This document shows, one piece after another, positions 10,706 to 23,169 of a stretch of DNA of 64,000 bases. Position numbers and translations under genes: made by a program. Under the pieces are notes generated by a model. The model saw only the letters and a list, made by a program, of their open reading frames with translations. It was not told where the DNA came from and did no database searches. The DNA comes from Nymphaea colorata (Eukaryota > Streptophyta > Magnoliopsida > Nymphaeales > Nymphaeaceae). The stretch covers positions 20,650,581 to 20,714,580 of the forward strand of contig NC_045147.1 of NCBI RefSeq assembly GCF_008831285.2, given 5' to 3'. Numbering within the stretch: the first letter of the stretch is position 1; each line of letters starts with the position of its first letter.

Positions 10706-13700
10706 AACATACATTTTCCTCTCTCCTTTTCTTTATTCAATGCCATGCCTGCTGAAACAGGCCTTTTCTTTCCCTCGTTTTTTCTTTTTTTTCCTTATGC
10801 CGTGACTGTAAGTATGTCAGGAATAAGATTCCTAAGAAGAAGACTGTGTAAATAACTTTGTGGAATAGTCGCTTTGTGAATCATTTCAAGTGAAAACTTT
10901 CCGAAAAATCATTTCAAGAGAAGAAACTCGTTTCTCATGGAAAAAGCCCGGAAATATATTACGACTTCATACAAGTATGAGATACATAAAGGAGAAGTTT
11001 TGGTAGGCACGCTAGAAAAAATCATAAACCGAAAAAAAAAATATTGAATACATCTTCGGCATTTGGATCTCTTTATACCCAATACCTGGAACGTATTTAA
11101 AAACGTCAAATCGGTTAGCTTTTTGTTTGCGAACTGAATCAGTTACATGATATTCCTAATAATGTTGAGTTGCATGGAGTTATAAAGATTTGGTTAACCT
11201 TGTGTAAACAAATTACATATGCTTCGAGAAAATTAACTCAGAAAGTCAGGCACTTTCCTTGGATCTTTCTCACCTCCAAAAATGGTAACTTTTCCTGTAA
11301 TTACCGAACAAAGTTATCAGAATCTTCAACAGAATCAATGATATAAGACTCCACAGCAATCTTTGAAGTTGCTTTTGACTGTATTAAAAGCTGTGCTTTG
11401 AATGATCCACAGTTAAACAAACTGGGATCTCAATAATGTTGATCTTAAACCTATCTTACATATAAAAGACCATGAATTTAAGATTGAATGAAACAAAGAT
11501 TAGTTCAGTAATCCTAAATAACACAATTTACAAAGATCAGGACAGAGGGTAAAGTTCTAATGCAGGTGGGTGGTTGGTAAATAACGAGACACCTTGAACA
11601 AGATACAGAAGTTCTGAGCCTTCACGGAGAAGAATCGAGGAGAGTCTGAGTACAGATATTTTCCTCTAATGGGCATTCGACCTACGTAATCACGTACGTC
11701 ATTCTACTGTAAATCGTGACATTTTAATGCCATTAAAAAATGTAGATCTGATAGCTGACAGTTTAGCCATCATCTTGCCTGCATAGCTTTTCCCCACACC
11801 CGCATAAAATCTCGTGCCAGGCAATTCAATGCGTGGAAATCATTAAATATATCACGTTGCAAAATCATTAAATATGTTCGAAACCATGGGCCAGGGCCAT
11901 AGCTCTAGACGTTCAAAAAAATCATTTTATATAATTTATGCATGGAATTGAAAGTGCCAACTAGATCATTTATACGGGAAAACACAGAAGGAGAAGGAGG
12001 AACAAGATCTATCTCATGCTTGGAGAGCCTGCAATCTGCGAAGAAAATGAAACGATCTAACATGTGAATCAATTAGAAATTTTTAGTTACATTAAGGTAT
12101 CATCTTCATCAATAAGATTTTTTTTATTATGTAAATGTAGGTTCCTTCGATGATTTTTTCTTATAGTCATAAATAATATTTCGAAGTTTTAATAAGTGAG
12201 GTTTTTTTTTCTGTATAATACTATAAACTTGAAAAAAATATGGTAAAATTTTAAAAATTTTGAGAAACTAAAAATAAAAAAAATAAGAGAGAAACTAATA
12301 ACACAAACATCAAAAGATAAGTAGAATTGCAACAAATAAAAAATAAAAAAACCGTTTTGATATTAAAAAACTGAAAAAAATAAAAAAATTGTAAAAGCAA
12401 AAAAAACGTGTTAAAAACATGCTTTTTTCATTTTTAACATTTTTATAAAAAAAATGTGTTTTTTTAAGTTTTAGACGACCATTCAATTTATCACAAATTT
12501 TTTTCATTTTTTTGAAAAAACATTTTTGTGACTATGGACTTTGCACACACTTGCGTTTTATTTTTCTGTTCAACATTAATGTACTAAGATGGCGGTGCAC
12601 TGATCATATTTTTTTTTTATTTTTAAATTTGGTAGCTAAATATATGCAGTCAAAGTGTATATAGTGCTCTAAACTGATGGTAGTTCACAGGTTGTGTATC
12701 ACTACCTTCATTAAAGGAAGGTGTACATGCAACTGTAGCAACCCCGTCCCCTTCTCATGTGACGAGCGACGAGGGTAATACTGACCCAAGCAATAAGACA
12801 GAACGGTGCACACGTTCCATGATAGATTATCAGCCATTTCACCAAACCCTCAACTACTTAATGTCGACACCCTAAATGTCGACACCCTTGCATCCTTTTT
12901 GCACAACGACATTAAATTACAGTCTTTTATGTCCAAAGCAATTACACCAGGCGTCAAAAACTTGCAGGTATATATGTCCAACTGAACAGTGATCTAATTT
13001 GTTTTTTCTCTTAATCAGCGCCACGCCAAAGCTCTAGGCCTCTGTCCCAGTTTACATCCTAAAAATACAGAATCCATTTTATCACTAGTTCCATGAGAAA
13101 TCAAGGGTGAAAGTAGGTAGACCAAGTATTTAATGTTAATGTGTCTTAAATATCCCAGTTTCACGGTTTAAATAATGTTCTGGTTGAGATTGCAAACACA
13201 ATCATGCATGGTACTTGAGTTAAAGGGTGTACTATAAGACCACTAGTATTCCAAAACAGTCGCGGACCTTGGAGCGGGAAAGGAGATGACTTTGCCTCTC
13301 AAAGACCGCCAAGTGCCAGGTACCATTCTGGTTAAGCATCATTTGCCTGCTCTCAGAATTTCTTGCATGAAAAGGAAGATAATCCAAACACAATTGAGCC
13401 TAATTCCTGAACAAAAGCTTGCTAAATTATGTCCCTAGCCTTTCATTTAAAATAAAGGTAAGCAGCACCATTTAGCTAAAGAAACTGATAACATCAAGCC
13501 TCCTAAGGTCGTGCTTGACACCGCTGTCACGACTAAGGAACAGCAAATTTTGTTTATTAAGAACAAGAAAAAAGCTTTGGCTTGATGCCATCAATTTGAA
13601 GTTGGGTCCTGTTTTTTCCTCAACGGCGAAAAAAACCTTTTATGACCGGAGCACTTAATGGACCAACCCCACACATTTCAAAATTCAAACTACCCCAGCA

Positions 13701-15823
13701 CCCTCTCCCTCGGGTTGATTTTTCATTAAATTTTTCAATCGGTTTCACAAAGAAGCTAAATGTGTCGACACCAAAAAGGAGGAAAACCCAACGTTTCCTT
13801 ACAAGATCAATGCGGAAAAGCGCAGAAGAGAAAATCTAATTCACCTTCATTTTGACCAACACATGGTAAAGGATATCATCTGCCTTCATTAAAAAAAAAA
13901 AAAAAAAAAGATTTTGGTTGCAATTATTTGAAACATTGATATCATAAAAAAAGGATACTTTCGAACGCCAACTTTTTATAGTATGAGAACATCACATATT
14001 AAAGTATCATTCTATTAGTATGGACTTGTAGCATTCACACCCTCTCTTGGACCAGGAAGCAAATCTCTAACGGCATGACAAACCTTACGCCGCATGACCC
14101 ACCAAGCCTGACTACTGAATCCCGTTCAGGGTACATCAGATGGTAAGTGCTAATTAAAATTGCATGATGATTGACACAAATTATTCTTTAGCTTGTAAAC
14201 AAAATTTCTTCAACTTTTTTGTACGCTACGGTCGAGATTAAGCTAGCACGTGAAACCAGCACTGCCTCATAGCGAGTCAATTCCTATCGGACAAAAATTT
14301 ATGAGGTGAGGGGCCAAACTCAGGAGAGTCATAAGCTTCATAACTAACCGAGTCGATCCATGTAAAAGCCTGTAAACTTATAATATAATAATTTAAAACA
14401 ACCACCGAAATGAAAATGCAAACCTGAAAGATGTTTATGTTCACGTGCACGCTTCCTTGTTTTCGCCTCACGCAAACTCTTCTATCACAAAAAAACGGTC
14501 GAGTTATAATCTTATTGTCGTCATGTACAATTAAAAAGCATTTAATATTGTTACGAATACATGTTTATTATTTATTTTTAATAAGTTAACGAAAAGTTTA
14601 GCCTCCCCAGTCACCAAGTGATCTCGTCCAAATTGTTTAAACGACTTTATCCGATCCAATACTGAGATCATATGGTTGAGCATAAGCTGCTCAAAAGAAG
14701 GGCTCAAGCCCTCCCCAGTCCCACCTTCCTCCCGGCCTTGGGGTCCAGGGAACGTCCACTGGATGCAATTTTTTCAACAACTTTGGCATTTAGAAGAAAA
14801 AACTTTTGGTAACTTTTATGTTTGTAACAGTGCAGCAAATTTGAGATCCCTATCTCCGAATTATTGGCTACTACTAAGAGAAGGCCCCATCCAAATCGAG
14901 TCATCCCTCTACAGAGTGAGCCCCGTAGCGGACAGCACGAGAAATCCATGAAAGCCATGGCATTTCTCTTAGAGAAGTGAGACCAACAAATTTCACAAAG
15001 CTCATCTGCATTCAAGGTGATACAGAAGAGTAGAAACTGCAGTGTGGACATCACTGGGAGCAGTTATGTTACCGATGACGATACCAAATAACGAAATAAG
15101 ATAAATGAACAAATTGACTGTTGATGAATGACAGTTTTCTGGCCGATACAGACACAACAAATAGTAATAAAAATGCAATTAGGTAAAAAAATGATAGAGA
15201 CGACGCATTAAACAAGTAATACATAAAGAATATAATCTCAAATTTTAGAGAAAGATGAGATGCAGAATCAGACAACATTCAATATATGCCATAGCCAACT
15301 CTTATCCACAGTTCATGTTCATATGAAAATCAGATTCTCTAATTTAGCCTCATCTGACCCATTACTAAATATAAAGCAACTGTAATTGTTGCAGAAATGT
15401 GTTTTTCAATTTTATTTCCTGCAACAAATAGGTGCCTAGATGTTCAAAGTTCCAAGTAAAATACAGAATTCGTTCATCTACTACTAACAAACCAAGACAT
15501 TGCAGAAGCGAAGAAAATCAGAATATCATAAGTGTAGTCCAGTTTCAGACAACAAAAAGGCCATCCAATCCTGGGAGGGAGATACAAACCAAAAGTACAG
15601 GAATCAACCACAAAACATCAAGGAAATAAACATACATAGAACCAAAAGGAAAAAAGAATAATTGATGGCAAATTCTCATTAACTGTCACAAATCAGCTAC
15701 ATATCGAAACCAATCAACAATGTGACAATATTTCAAATTGAACAGATTATGTTTTGCAAAGCACTGCAAGCGAGGACAAGCAATCTTATTTACAATATCA
15801 GACTATCAACTTCCTGATGTTGT
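10706..15823. other. Long AT-rich intergenic region, no supported gene
   Basis: The first ~150 bases are likely the 3' UTR of the dehydratase gene. The rest contains homopolymer-rich DNA (12170-12540), scattered short open frames with no recognisable protein, and an A-tract at 13891-13908. A 116-codon minus-strand frame at 14704-15054 does not resemble any family I know. The last ~500 bases lie just past the stop codon of the APC13 gene and probably hold its 3' UTR. Confidence 0.55.
12170..12540. repeat. A/T-homopolymer-rich block, possible decayed non-autonomous element
   Basis: Runs of A and T alternate with words such as AAAACGTGTT, AAAACATG and AAATGTG. The same vocabulary appears in the LAZ1-like gene's intron at 31315-31690. 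This suggests two copies of one AT-rich repeat family. Ends are not definable by eye. Confidence 0.35.
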
Positions 15824-16461
15824 CTAGCTGCCTTGATGAAAGTCCAATGCAAGATCGTGCCATGACTCAGTATCAAGTGGTTGATTCTCCTGGTCTGGAA
15901 AGGAGAAATGTTATCAGAAAAAACTTGGAAAAAACAGTAAAAGAAAAATTGGTGCTACTTGCTGCATATCACGTTTGATATGTATAAGGCATGTGAAAAT
16001 AAAACATATTTATTATTTATAAACAAACCAAGACAGAGAAACATTTTCATTTTAAAGAAAGCTCCAGGTTTCCCATTATCAAATAATGGTTTTTCTCATA
16101 GTCAGACCAATTGCCTTAAGAAAAAAAAAGGAACTTCAACAATGATCAAAATTATGGAATGAAGGCTAATTGAAGGAACACCTCTTTAACGAAAGTAATC
16201 AGAAACAATTCAATCATTGCTAAGTGTCAAAATTAGAGCATTACTTGTTTCTTCAGTGTCATCAGTTCTAGCAGCTACAACAGGAGGTAATGGAACATCT
16301 GCAACAATAGGAGATATTGTCATTGTTATGAAGAAAGAAAAAACAACTGCCTAAAACATCAAAAGAATTTGCTCACAAGTACCATCGTCAGGTAAGGTGT
16401 CCCTCATCCATTCTTCATCAACAATATCCAATAATATGCCAATGTTAAGATGCTCTGCCAT
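15824..16461 (-). CDS. APC13: Anaphase-promoting complex subunit 13 (BONSAI), three coding micro-exons
   Basis: Coding exons, 5' to 3' on the minus strand: 16461-16383, 16298-16245 and 15894-15824. All have GT-AG borders and phases that fit (26 codons + 1, 2 + 17 codons + 1, 2 + 22 codons + stop), giving 67 aa. The protein begins [20 protein letters not shown]. It continues with the acidic/proline stretch TLPDDDVPLPPV and ends with [12 protein letters not shown]. This matches plant BONSAI and the animal APC13 pattern (LxDxIDxxWRxDxLP ... WxDLAL). APC13 is a small scaffold-stabilising subunit of the APC/C ubiquitin ligase and is needed for cell-cycle progression. The start codon lies only 3-7 bases after an AG acceptor, so a noncoding 5' exon is expected. 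A good candidate lies at about 17529-17600. The exons are too short to stand out as open frames. Confidence 0.9.
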
Positions 16462-17528
16462 GTTCTTGCTGAAGTGTCAAATAAATGAACGTCATTATCA
16501 TGGTCAGTGTAATCATCACGCAAGCACAAAAAAGCACCAGCAAATAAATATTATGCAGTTGCAAATACAAAGCAAATATACAAAACCTACATAATACTTG
16601 TAATCATTTAAAAAATGGAAGGTAATGATGAACTAAGATCACTCAGAAGTCGGAACCAAAAAACATTAAAGTTAAAGGAATAAAAGTCATAAACTTGATG
16701 TAATTGCAGTTACCAGACCTTCATAGGAAGAATAAAGAAAACTGCTACACTACGGACCTGCACAAATGTTAGTTTTCTAGTATGTATACACAAACACTAG
16801 AGACAGATCGAAAAAGAATTAACCAAGGCTGCGAAAGGCAGGAATCATCCAAATTTCAAACTGTTAATCGAAAGTTTAAAAAATAAAATGTGAACTTTTT
16901 CCAAGCCAAAATCTGTGAATTGCTTCTTCTTTCTGTAGAAAGATATCTAAGAACTAACGTGTTCATACTATTTCATAGATTTCATGTTTTCATTGGTCAG
17001 TGATGCTTAGTGGCCATATCTAGAACCGCTTTTTCTTATGGGAAAACGAAAGTTCTTATAACAATCACAATATTCAGATATTAAATTTCAATAAAATGTT
17101 AAAGCATAAACCATACTGTCATGCCATGATAGGAGCAAAAAAGCCGATTCTAAGAAATCTCGTTCTCTTTGTGTTGAGGCCTTCAGAAACCTAGATTAGA
17201 TCATGTAAATCTAATGTACATGGTGAAAATGTGCTCAAGAGTGCAGACAGAGAGGGGAGACAGACAGAGAGATCGGGACAGAGGAAGAGGGACGACACGA
17301 TTTGGGGGAACAGGGAGAGAAAGGGTGAGGGGGACTGAAGGCGAGACGAAGAGAGGGTGAGTGAGGAGCGCGGGAGGAAGAGAGGGCTCGGGCGAGACAG
17401 GGTGAGAAGGAAGGGGGAAACAGATGGGAGAGAGAAAAACCTAGTTACCCTAATGGCCGCCGCACTGCACCGCAGCCGCCGCCGCTGCTCCTTCCTCCAC
17501 CTTCTTCTTCTCTGCGTCGGATGCTCAC

Positions 17529-17629
17529 CTGCAGAATGAGAGGGCAACGAAGAGGGAGACAGAGAGGAAGAGGAGGAAGGCGAACCCGCGTCGGGTCGTG
17601 ACGGCGTACCCTTGCTGTGAACTTTTATA
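17529..17629 (-). promoter_or_regulatory. Probable TATA box and noncoding first exon of APC13
   Basis: On the minus strand TATAAAAG (17629-17622) is followed by a pyrimidine-rich leader. The leader ends in a near-ideal splice donor, CAG|GTGAGC, with the last exon base at 17529. Joining it to the acceptor beside the APC13 start codon gives a 5'-UTR intron of about 1.06 kb. This is inferred from signals only; no transcript was available. Confidence 0.5.
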
Positions 17630-17640
17630 TGCAATTTAGA

Positions 17641-20316
17641 TTCTTTTGTTAACGACACCTTATAGTTAAAACAAACCCGACACTGATGAGAGATCAGATA
17701 TCATCATTTTCCCTAGATTTGGAATGCCAAAGTAAAGCATGTGCATGCAGGCATGCAGCGAATGCATGATGATCCCACAAGCAAGCACCTCCAAGGAATC
17801 CCCGATAAACATTTTCTCATAATAGCTAACAGTTCTTACTCATCTAAGGCGATCTTGCTTTGTGTAAATAAAAGGTCCTGCTTTCCTTTATTAACAATTT
17901 TCAGTATCATTGAGTATCTAGTTTATGAACCACTCTATGTAAAACACAAAGACTGTCGGTGCATGGAGTTTACATAAGTTTACAAAGCAAAGGCTGATCA
18001 AATAGCACTAAGCAACACTTCAATTGTAAAATCAAGAAACAGTAAATTGTTTTATTAGATAACAAGTCTAATCCAGGTAATCCGCCCTGCTTAATAATCC
18101 CTGACATCCAAACCTGAAACCTAGGAAACAGGTTTTCAGGTGATTCACCTACATTTTGAAGGCTGCGCTATACATGAGCAAAGAATGATGCACGAGAAGA
18201 TAAACTCAGCGGCAACTTCTCCAAGTTAATCAATAGCAACATTCAACCTACATTTTATGTTCAAAAGCAAGGCACACGGACTAAGTTTCCACGGCAATCT
18301 TGCTGAGATTGCGGCAGAATCTGCGACAAGTCCAATGCATGGAAGGCGAGGGAATTAAAAGTGGCCTCTCCTGATCTCAGAAAACCTAGCCCAAACCAGA
18401 AGCACTTTGGAGATCCGATCGCGAGCATCACCCTCTAAAAATAATTGCAACGAAGAGAAATGTGACCCTCCCACGGGAAAAACTAACAAGAACAAGCTCC
18501 ATGGATCCAATACTACCGAAACAATTAGCCCCAAATCCCTCATGATCTCAGATGAATTCCGAGTTTCCAATCAAGATTTCAGATCATTACAGCAACAAAA
18601 AACTGGATTGATGATCGGAGAAACAAATAAACGAGATACATCAATCTAAGCGCAAAAGGGAAAACCCTAACACTAAAGATAACTGCATCGCTTCGGGTTA
18701 AGAGAACAAAATATCTGATCGTGGAACTCTGTAATACCTTGGGTACAATTACAAAGAGTGGCGGCACTTGCTCTCGCTTTCTCTCCCTAAACAAAGAGAT
18801 GGCGATCAGAGTTTGATTGCTCGAGAGGCAGACGCCTCGCGCCTTCTTTTTAGCGCCATCGCCCTTTTCAGATTTGGGCTTCATATTTACAGAAAGGCAC
18901 CATGCTTTTTCACGTAATGCCCAGAGGCACCTATCGATCCGCTGGCGTGGCGATACAATGTGTATCAGTTTTCGTACCGATATGCAGACGCCGATTCTGA
19001 CCACTCATGCACAAACGAGTCGGATACGCTTTGAACTTCGCCAGATTCGGACCCTGGTTCAGATCTGATAATTCCACACATCTTTGCAACAATTGAACAA
19101 ATTAAGCAGGTACAAACTACTTCTGGATTGGATGTTGATCCAAACCTAACTCGATCCAATGAAGAATGCTGACCTCAAATCCGAGTTATATTCCACCAAT
19201 GAATCCAAACATATGCCAAAATCCGAGTCCAAGATTCGTTTGCCCACATGAGCTCTCGCAGTCGGGTTTGAACATATAACGACCCATTTGAATCGTCCCG
19301 TTTAAATCAAAATCGATGGCAATTCCGTGGCCGATTCGAGAATGGCATGTACGAGCTTTTTCTAATGGTTTTAAGATTTTTTTTTGTGTTTAAATTTTTT
19401 TATATATTTTAAAAAAAATAATTTTTAATATCTTGGCTGTTTTACAACCAATTCAACCGGATTCTCTCTCTCTCTCTCTCTCTTAATGTAAGTTTATCTA
19501 CTAGTTACTAAGCAGATTGGAATCAAAAGCAGATTGTAAATTTACCACTCGTTGTGAGAGTTGAGTTCTATTCGTTGATGTACAGAAAAAATCCCAGTCT
19601 ATAACTTTCTTACGCTATAGTTGTTCGTTAGAAAGGGAATATGCAATATATACCATAGCGACAAAGGCCCAGCAAAGACGCCGCGGTGGATTGATTGAGC
19701 CAGCAATTCGAAGAAGGTGCAGAACATATTTTTCACTACAAGACCAAAGTGGTGGAGGCAGAGACCTTTCTGATGATGTGCAAGGAAGAGAAACCAAAGG
19801 AGGGCTCGAGGCGACGATGCCACAACCATTGTTGACAAATGAAAGGATGCAGTTAAAGGAAAGCGTGAAGCGAAAGCGAAAGCAAATTTTAGAAAAGAAA
19901 AGCAGAATTCCTGATTACTACGTCTTTGCAAGTTCGTTCATAAATTCATAATGGTCATCTCTTTCAAAAGCAGAATTCGTGATGACCATGTCTACAGGAG
20001 TAGTTTGCTCATAAATTTCAATATAAGAGCCAAGAGCAGGAGCTGAACAACTCAAGGACATCTCTCCACAGGCATAGTTCATGTCAACAGCAATGCCGGG
20101 TTTACAGAGTCTCACCAACTCAGGTGAAAGAAATAACCAACTTGGCGACCCAAATCTCCGGCAGATTTTCGGTATACAATCTGAGGTGGGAACTACCCTA
20201 CACTGCTACAGGCAACAATCCACTTACCAAAACTCCCAGAAACGAGCAGAGTCTTCCTTGCCCCATCTTTCCAGAAGACGCACGCCCTCCTCATTCCAAA
20301 GAACGAAAATTGGTGA
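17641..20316. other. Intergenic region, no supported gene
   Basis: AT-rich spacer. The 18340-18880 stretch contains minus-strand pyrimidine/purine-skewed sequence with a possible donor at ACCCAAG|GTATTA (near 18740). It could be another transcript leader, but no recognisable coding exon follows. A CT tract lies at about 19465-19482. The open frames at 19600-20118 on both strands resemble nothing I know, although the 3' UTR of the PPR gene should lie there. Confidence 0.5.
19897..20032. repeat. Imperfect tandem duplication of about 68-71 bp
   Basis: AAAAGCAGAATTCCTGATTA (near 19899) recurs as AAAAGCAGAATTCGTGATGA about 68 bases later. Both copies run through GTCT and on to a CATAAATT motif about 40 bases further, where the offset is 71. 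The copies are diverged. The pair lies downstream of the PPR stop codon, perhaps in its 3' UTR. Confidence 0.5.
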
Positions 20317-21219
20317 TCATTTACCAAAAAGAACGTCCAAGACGCTTCGGAATACCTGGCCTCTCTTGCTCAACTGCGGCCTGGCGGTCGACTCGTCCGG
20401 CCGGAACCCCTTGGCTTTCATCTGCTCCAGCAGCTCCCGCGCCTCGTCCGCCTTCTGCTCCCGACAGAACGCCTCGAACACCGGCACATACGTCGCGGCG
20501 CACGGTTGGATACCCTGCCCCAGCATCTCCATCACGTGCTTCTTCGAGTCCTCCAGCCGGCCCTCCTTCGCCAGTCCCCTGATCAGAACGTGATAGGTAT
20601 AAGCGTTCGGCCTGACGCCGGAGGCGAGCATCCTCATGTACGTCTTGAGCGCCTCCTTGGACTGGGCGGCGTTCGCGTAGGCCTCGATGACGGCCGTGTG
20701 CGCGACGACGTCCGGCATGTTTCCTTTGTCCTTGATGACGGCGAAGAGCTCCAGCGCCTCGTGCGTCCGCCCGTCCTTGGAGAGGAAATCGAACATCTTG
20801 ATGGCGTTAGATGTCAGGCCCTCGGTCTTCATCTTGTGGAAGATCTCCTGGAGGTTACTGGGGTCCTCGGGATCCTCCACCACGGGCTTCTTGCTAAATG
20901 GATCGTAGGGAGGGGGAAGCTTGCTCTTGTCCATCTCCTTCGTATTCGCCTTCCCGGATCGTTCCTCGTCGTCATCATCTTCATCGGAATCGGAGAAATC
21001 GAACCGTTTGCTGGCGTTTCTGGTGGACGCTTCTCTGAGCACTCGCCGGAAACGGACGAAAAACCCCAACTCTGGCCGTAGTCCTAACCCTAGCTCTGGT
21101 TGTCTGAAGGGACGGGAGGATACTGGACCAGAGAATGAGAGAGAGGAAAAGGGAGAATATCGAAGGAGTCTGCGTAGATAGGGTTTAGGGTTTAAGAAGA
21201 GAGAGCGAGTGGCCGCCAT
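20317..21219 (-). CDS. P-type pentatricopeptide repeat protein, At4g38150-like
   Basis: A single exon of 300 aa, close to the size of Arabidopsis At4g38150, which it resembles in layout. The N-terminus (MAATRSLFLNPKPYLRRLLR) is basic and Ser/Arg-rich, suiting an organelle, probably mitochondrial, targeting peptide. An acidic run (DSDEDDDDEE, ~77-86) follows. Four 35-residue PPR units then cover about 135-169, 170-204, 205-239 and 240-274, for example VVAHTAVIEAYANAAQSKEA and TYHVLIRGLAKEGRLEDSKK. PPR proteins of this class bind organellar RNA; no target can be read from so few repeats. There is no E, DYW or SMR domain. The coding sequence is markedly GC-rich against its flanks. The start is the first in-frame ATG, and no upstream extension is needed. 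Confidence 0.9.
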   Translation of the reverse strand: MAATRSLFLNPKPYLRRLLRYSPFSSLSFSGPVSSRPFRQPELGLGLRPELGFFVRFRRVLREASTRNASKRFDFSDSDEDDDDEERSGKANTKEMDKSKLPPPYDPFSKKPVVEDPEDPSNLQEIFHKMKTEGLTSNAIKMFDFLSKDGRTHEALELFAVIKDKGNMPDVVAHTAVIEAYANAAQSKEALKTYMRMLASGVRPNAYTYHVLIRGLAKEGRLEDSKKHVMEMLGQGIQPCAATYVPVFEAFCREQKADEARELLEQMKAKGFRPDESTARPQLSKRGQVFRSVLDVLFGK

Positions 21220-23040
21220 GATCGCTTCCAGTGGCCAGGAGGAGGCGACTGTCTCAGAGTTGGATAGAGAAGGGAGCGTTCTGGAGCAATGAGGGGTAAA
21301 ATGGGCAAACTTCCTCTCTCCCCCTTGCGAAAAATTTCAGAAAAAGTCCCAAACCTTCTGTTCTCATGAATAAGCCCCCCATAACTTTTTTTTTTCCGAA
21401 ATCGTCTCCAATTTGTCTGCTTAGGCGTGTTATTCATTGTGTCGGCTCCTCTCTACACGATAGATCTCCCCCTTTTCTTTTCCCCATTGTTGTTGGTATA
21501 GAACTTTTAGGATATTAAAATTTTTAAAATTGAGATGCCACATGCATGCTTCGTCAATTTTATTTGCATTTCAAAATGTTACTCAATTTTAAATTATTAT
21601 TAAATTTTTTTTTATGAAAGAACTGAAAGCTTAGTAGCACAGTTATTTTTATTTTTTATTACATTATTATAAATGATCCCATCAAAAGTTATTTGGGTCA
21701 TAAAACTATAACATATCGTTTTCAAGTAAATTTATAAAACACCAATCTTTCAATTCATGGTAAATGTTTCCCTTTAAGAGCTAAAAAATATGTGTCATTA
21801 CTGTACTCAAGCCCGCCCCGAGCCCATTTACCGGTGGGTTGGGCCAACGAGAATTTTCATGGGCTGCAAAGAGAAACCTTGGTCCAGTCCTAGCGCGGCT
21901 AAATTATGGATCGCATTCAACTCGATCCTCGGTTGTCAGATTTCCGGTCTATTATAAAAGCTCATGTCTTAGGTTATATAATTTTGTTAATTTGAAACGT
22001 AATACGGTTTTACTTTCACATGTATTTATGTTTTTAATATGCAAATCAACTTTAGCTTATATATTGCTTTGAACGCATATTTAAAGGTGAGAGACTAAGG
22101 GAGGGGTCACATGCGCTATAGTTTTAAATTTTAGAAAAATTTACTTGTCGTATATAAAAATTTTAAAAAATAATACTAAAACTTTTGACAAAATTTTAAA
22201 ACTTTAATTCAGCGAATCGTTAAGAAAAGCTACTGTTTGATAGCAATGTCACATGGCATCTTCTTATTGTATTATTAATGTTTTTCTTTTCTTTATGAAC
22301 GTACAGGGACCAACTCCTTCACCGCGAAGCAACCTTGAAGTGTCGAATCAACCCTTTGATCTCCCGTCCAACCACTACGAAAAGCCACTGATGTAGGGAC
22401 TTCAAGGGGCTGGATTGGGATCCAATGTAGTAGTCGTTACCATGTCCAATTATTGAGGGTTTGGATAATGGATCCAAACACTGGAGCTAAATTTGGACCC
22501 AAATAAGGAAAAGCTATTGAAAGGTGGCGTGTAACTAAAATCCACACAATTGGTCTTTGACATAGCTTTGGAAGTTTTAAAGATGTTTGGGAGTAATTTT
22601 TGATGGAACAATGAAGTTTTGAATTTCATTTGATCACTTTATGTTATATAAGAAACACGAAATTAAATAAAGGCCAAAACTTGAAACTTACTTTTGCTGT
22701 TCAATAGAAACTTGTTCTTAGTTTGTATGAAGTTTATTTGGACGGCCAAACTCTCATGTGCACTTGATGATATTTTGAGATAAATCAAACTTATTTGGGA
22801 CTGGCAGATCGAATTAAAATTCGAATCCACACCCAAATGCGATTTGGATAATGGTTTCGAACGGTGAGCCAACGAGTCCGATTGCCCAGCAAAGCAGCAG
22901 AGCAGAATATTCGAGGGGTACCTTCGTAATGCGACCGGGAGGACGACCCTTGTTGAGTAATTTCCCTGCTACGCGTCACCACCACGGTTACACGAGTACA
23001 TTGCTTCTTGGAATGTGGTCTTCAAGGGGGAGGGGAGTGG
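21220..23040. other. Intergenic region between divergent PPR and LDS1-like genes
   Basis: This contains the two divergent promoters and AT-rich repeat-like DNA. About 22105-22220 carries AAATTTTAAAA-type wording like that at 44150-44260 and probably derives from a common dispersed repeat. No open frame is credible. Part of the right side (22850-23040) should belong to the LDS1-like promoter. Confidence 0.55.
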
Positions 23041-23164
23041 CGGAGAGAGGGAACAAATAGGAGGGAGAAGAGGAAAAGGGAGGTGGAAGTTCTGGTGACG
23101 GGCGGAGAGAGGGAGACAAATAGGAGGGAGAAGAGGAAAGGGGAGGTGGAAGTTCCGGTGACGG
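23041..23164 (+). repeat. 62-bp tandem duplication directly upstream of the LDS1-like start codon
   Basis: The block beginning CGGAGAGAGG at 23041 recurs at 23103 with a few differences. Each copy includes ACAAATAGGAGGGAGAAGAG and ends in GGTGACGG. The second copy finishes five bases before the ATG at 23170, so the duplication is in the leader or core promoter. The length is not a multiple of three, so it does not extend the protein in frame. Confidence 0.9.
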
Positions 23165-23169
23165 CCGGA

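Noticed and set aside
9563-10714. Long antisense frames across the dehydratase gene
   Set aside because: GC-rich coding DNA lacks stops in other frames; these are shadows of the dehydratase.
14704-15054. 116-codon minus-strand frame
   Set aside because: No recognisable domain, no splice context and ordinary spacer composition; chance not excluded.
17191-17658. 155-codon minus-strand frame, Ser/Pro/Leu-rich
   Set aside because: It is the pyrimidine-rich strand of low-complexity DNA. It overlaps the likely APC13 leader exon and has no family resemblance.
18340-18880. Possible minus-strand transcript start with donor near 18740
   Set aside because: No coding exon could be joined to it, and the 17529-17629 exon is a better leader for APC13.
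20506-21081. 191-codon plus-strand frame opposite the PPR gene
   Set aside because: Shadow of the GC-rich PPR coding strand; its His/Leu/Val-rich text fits no family.
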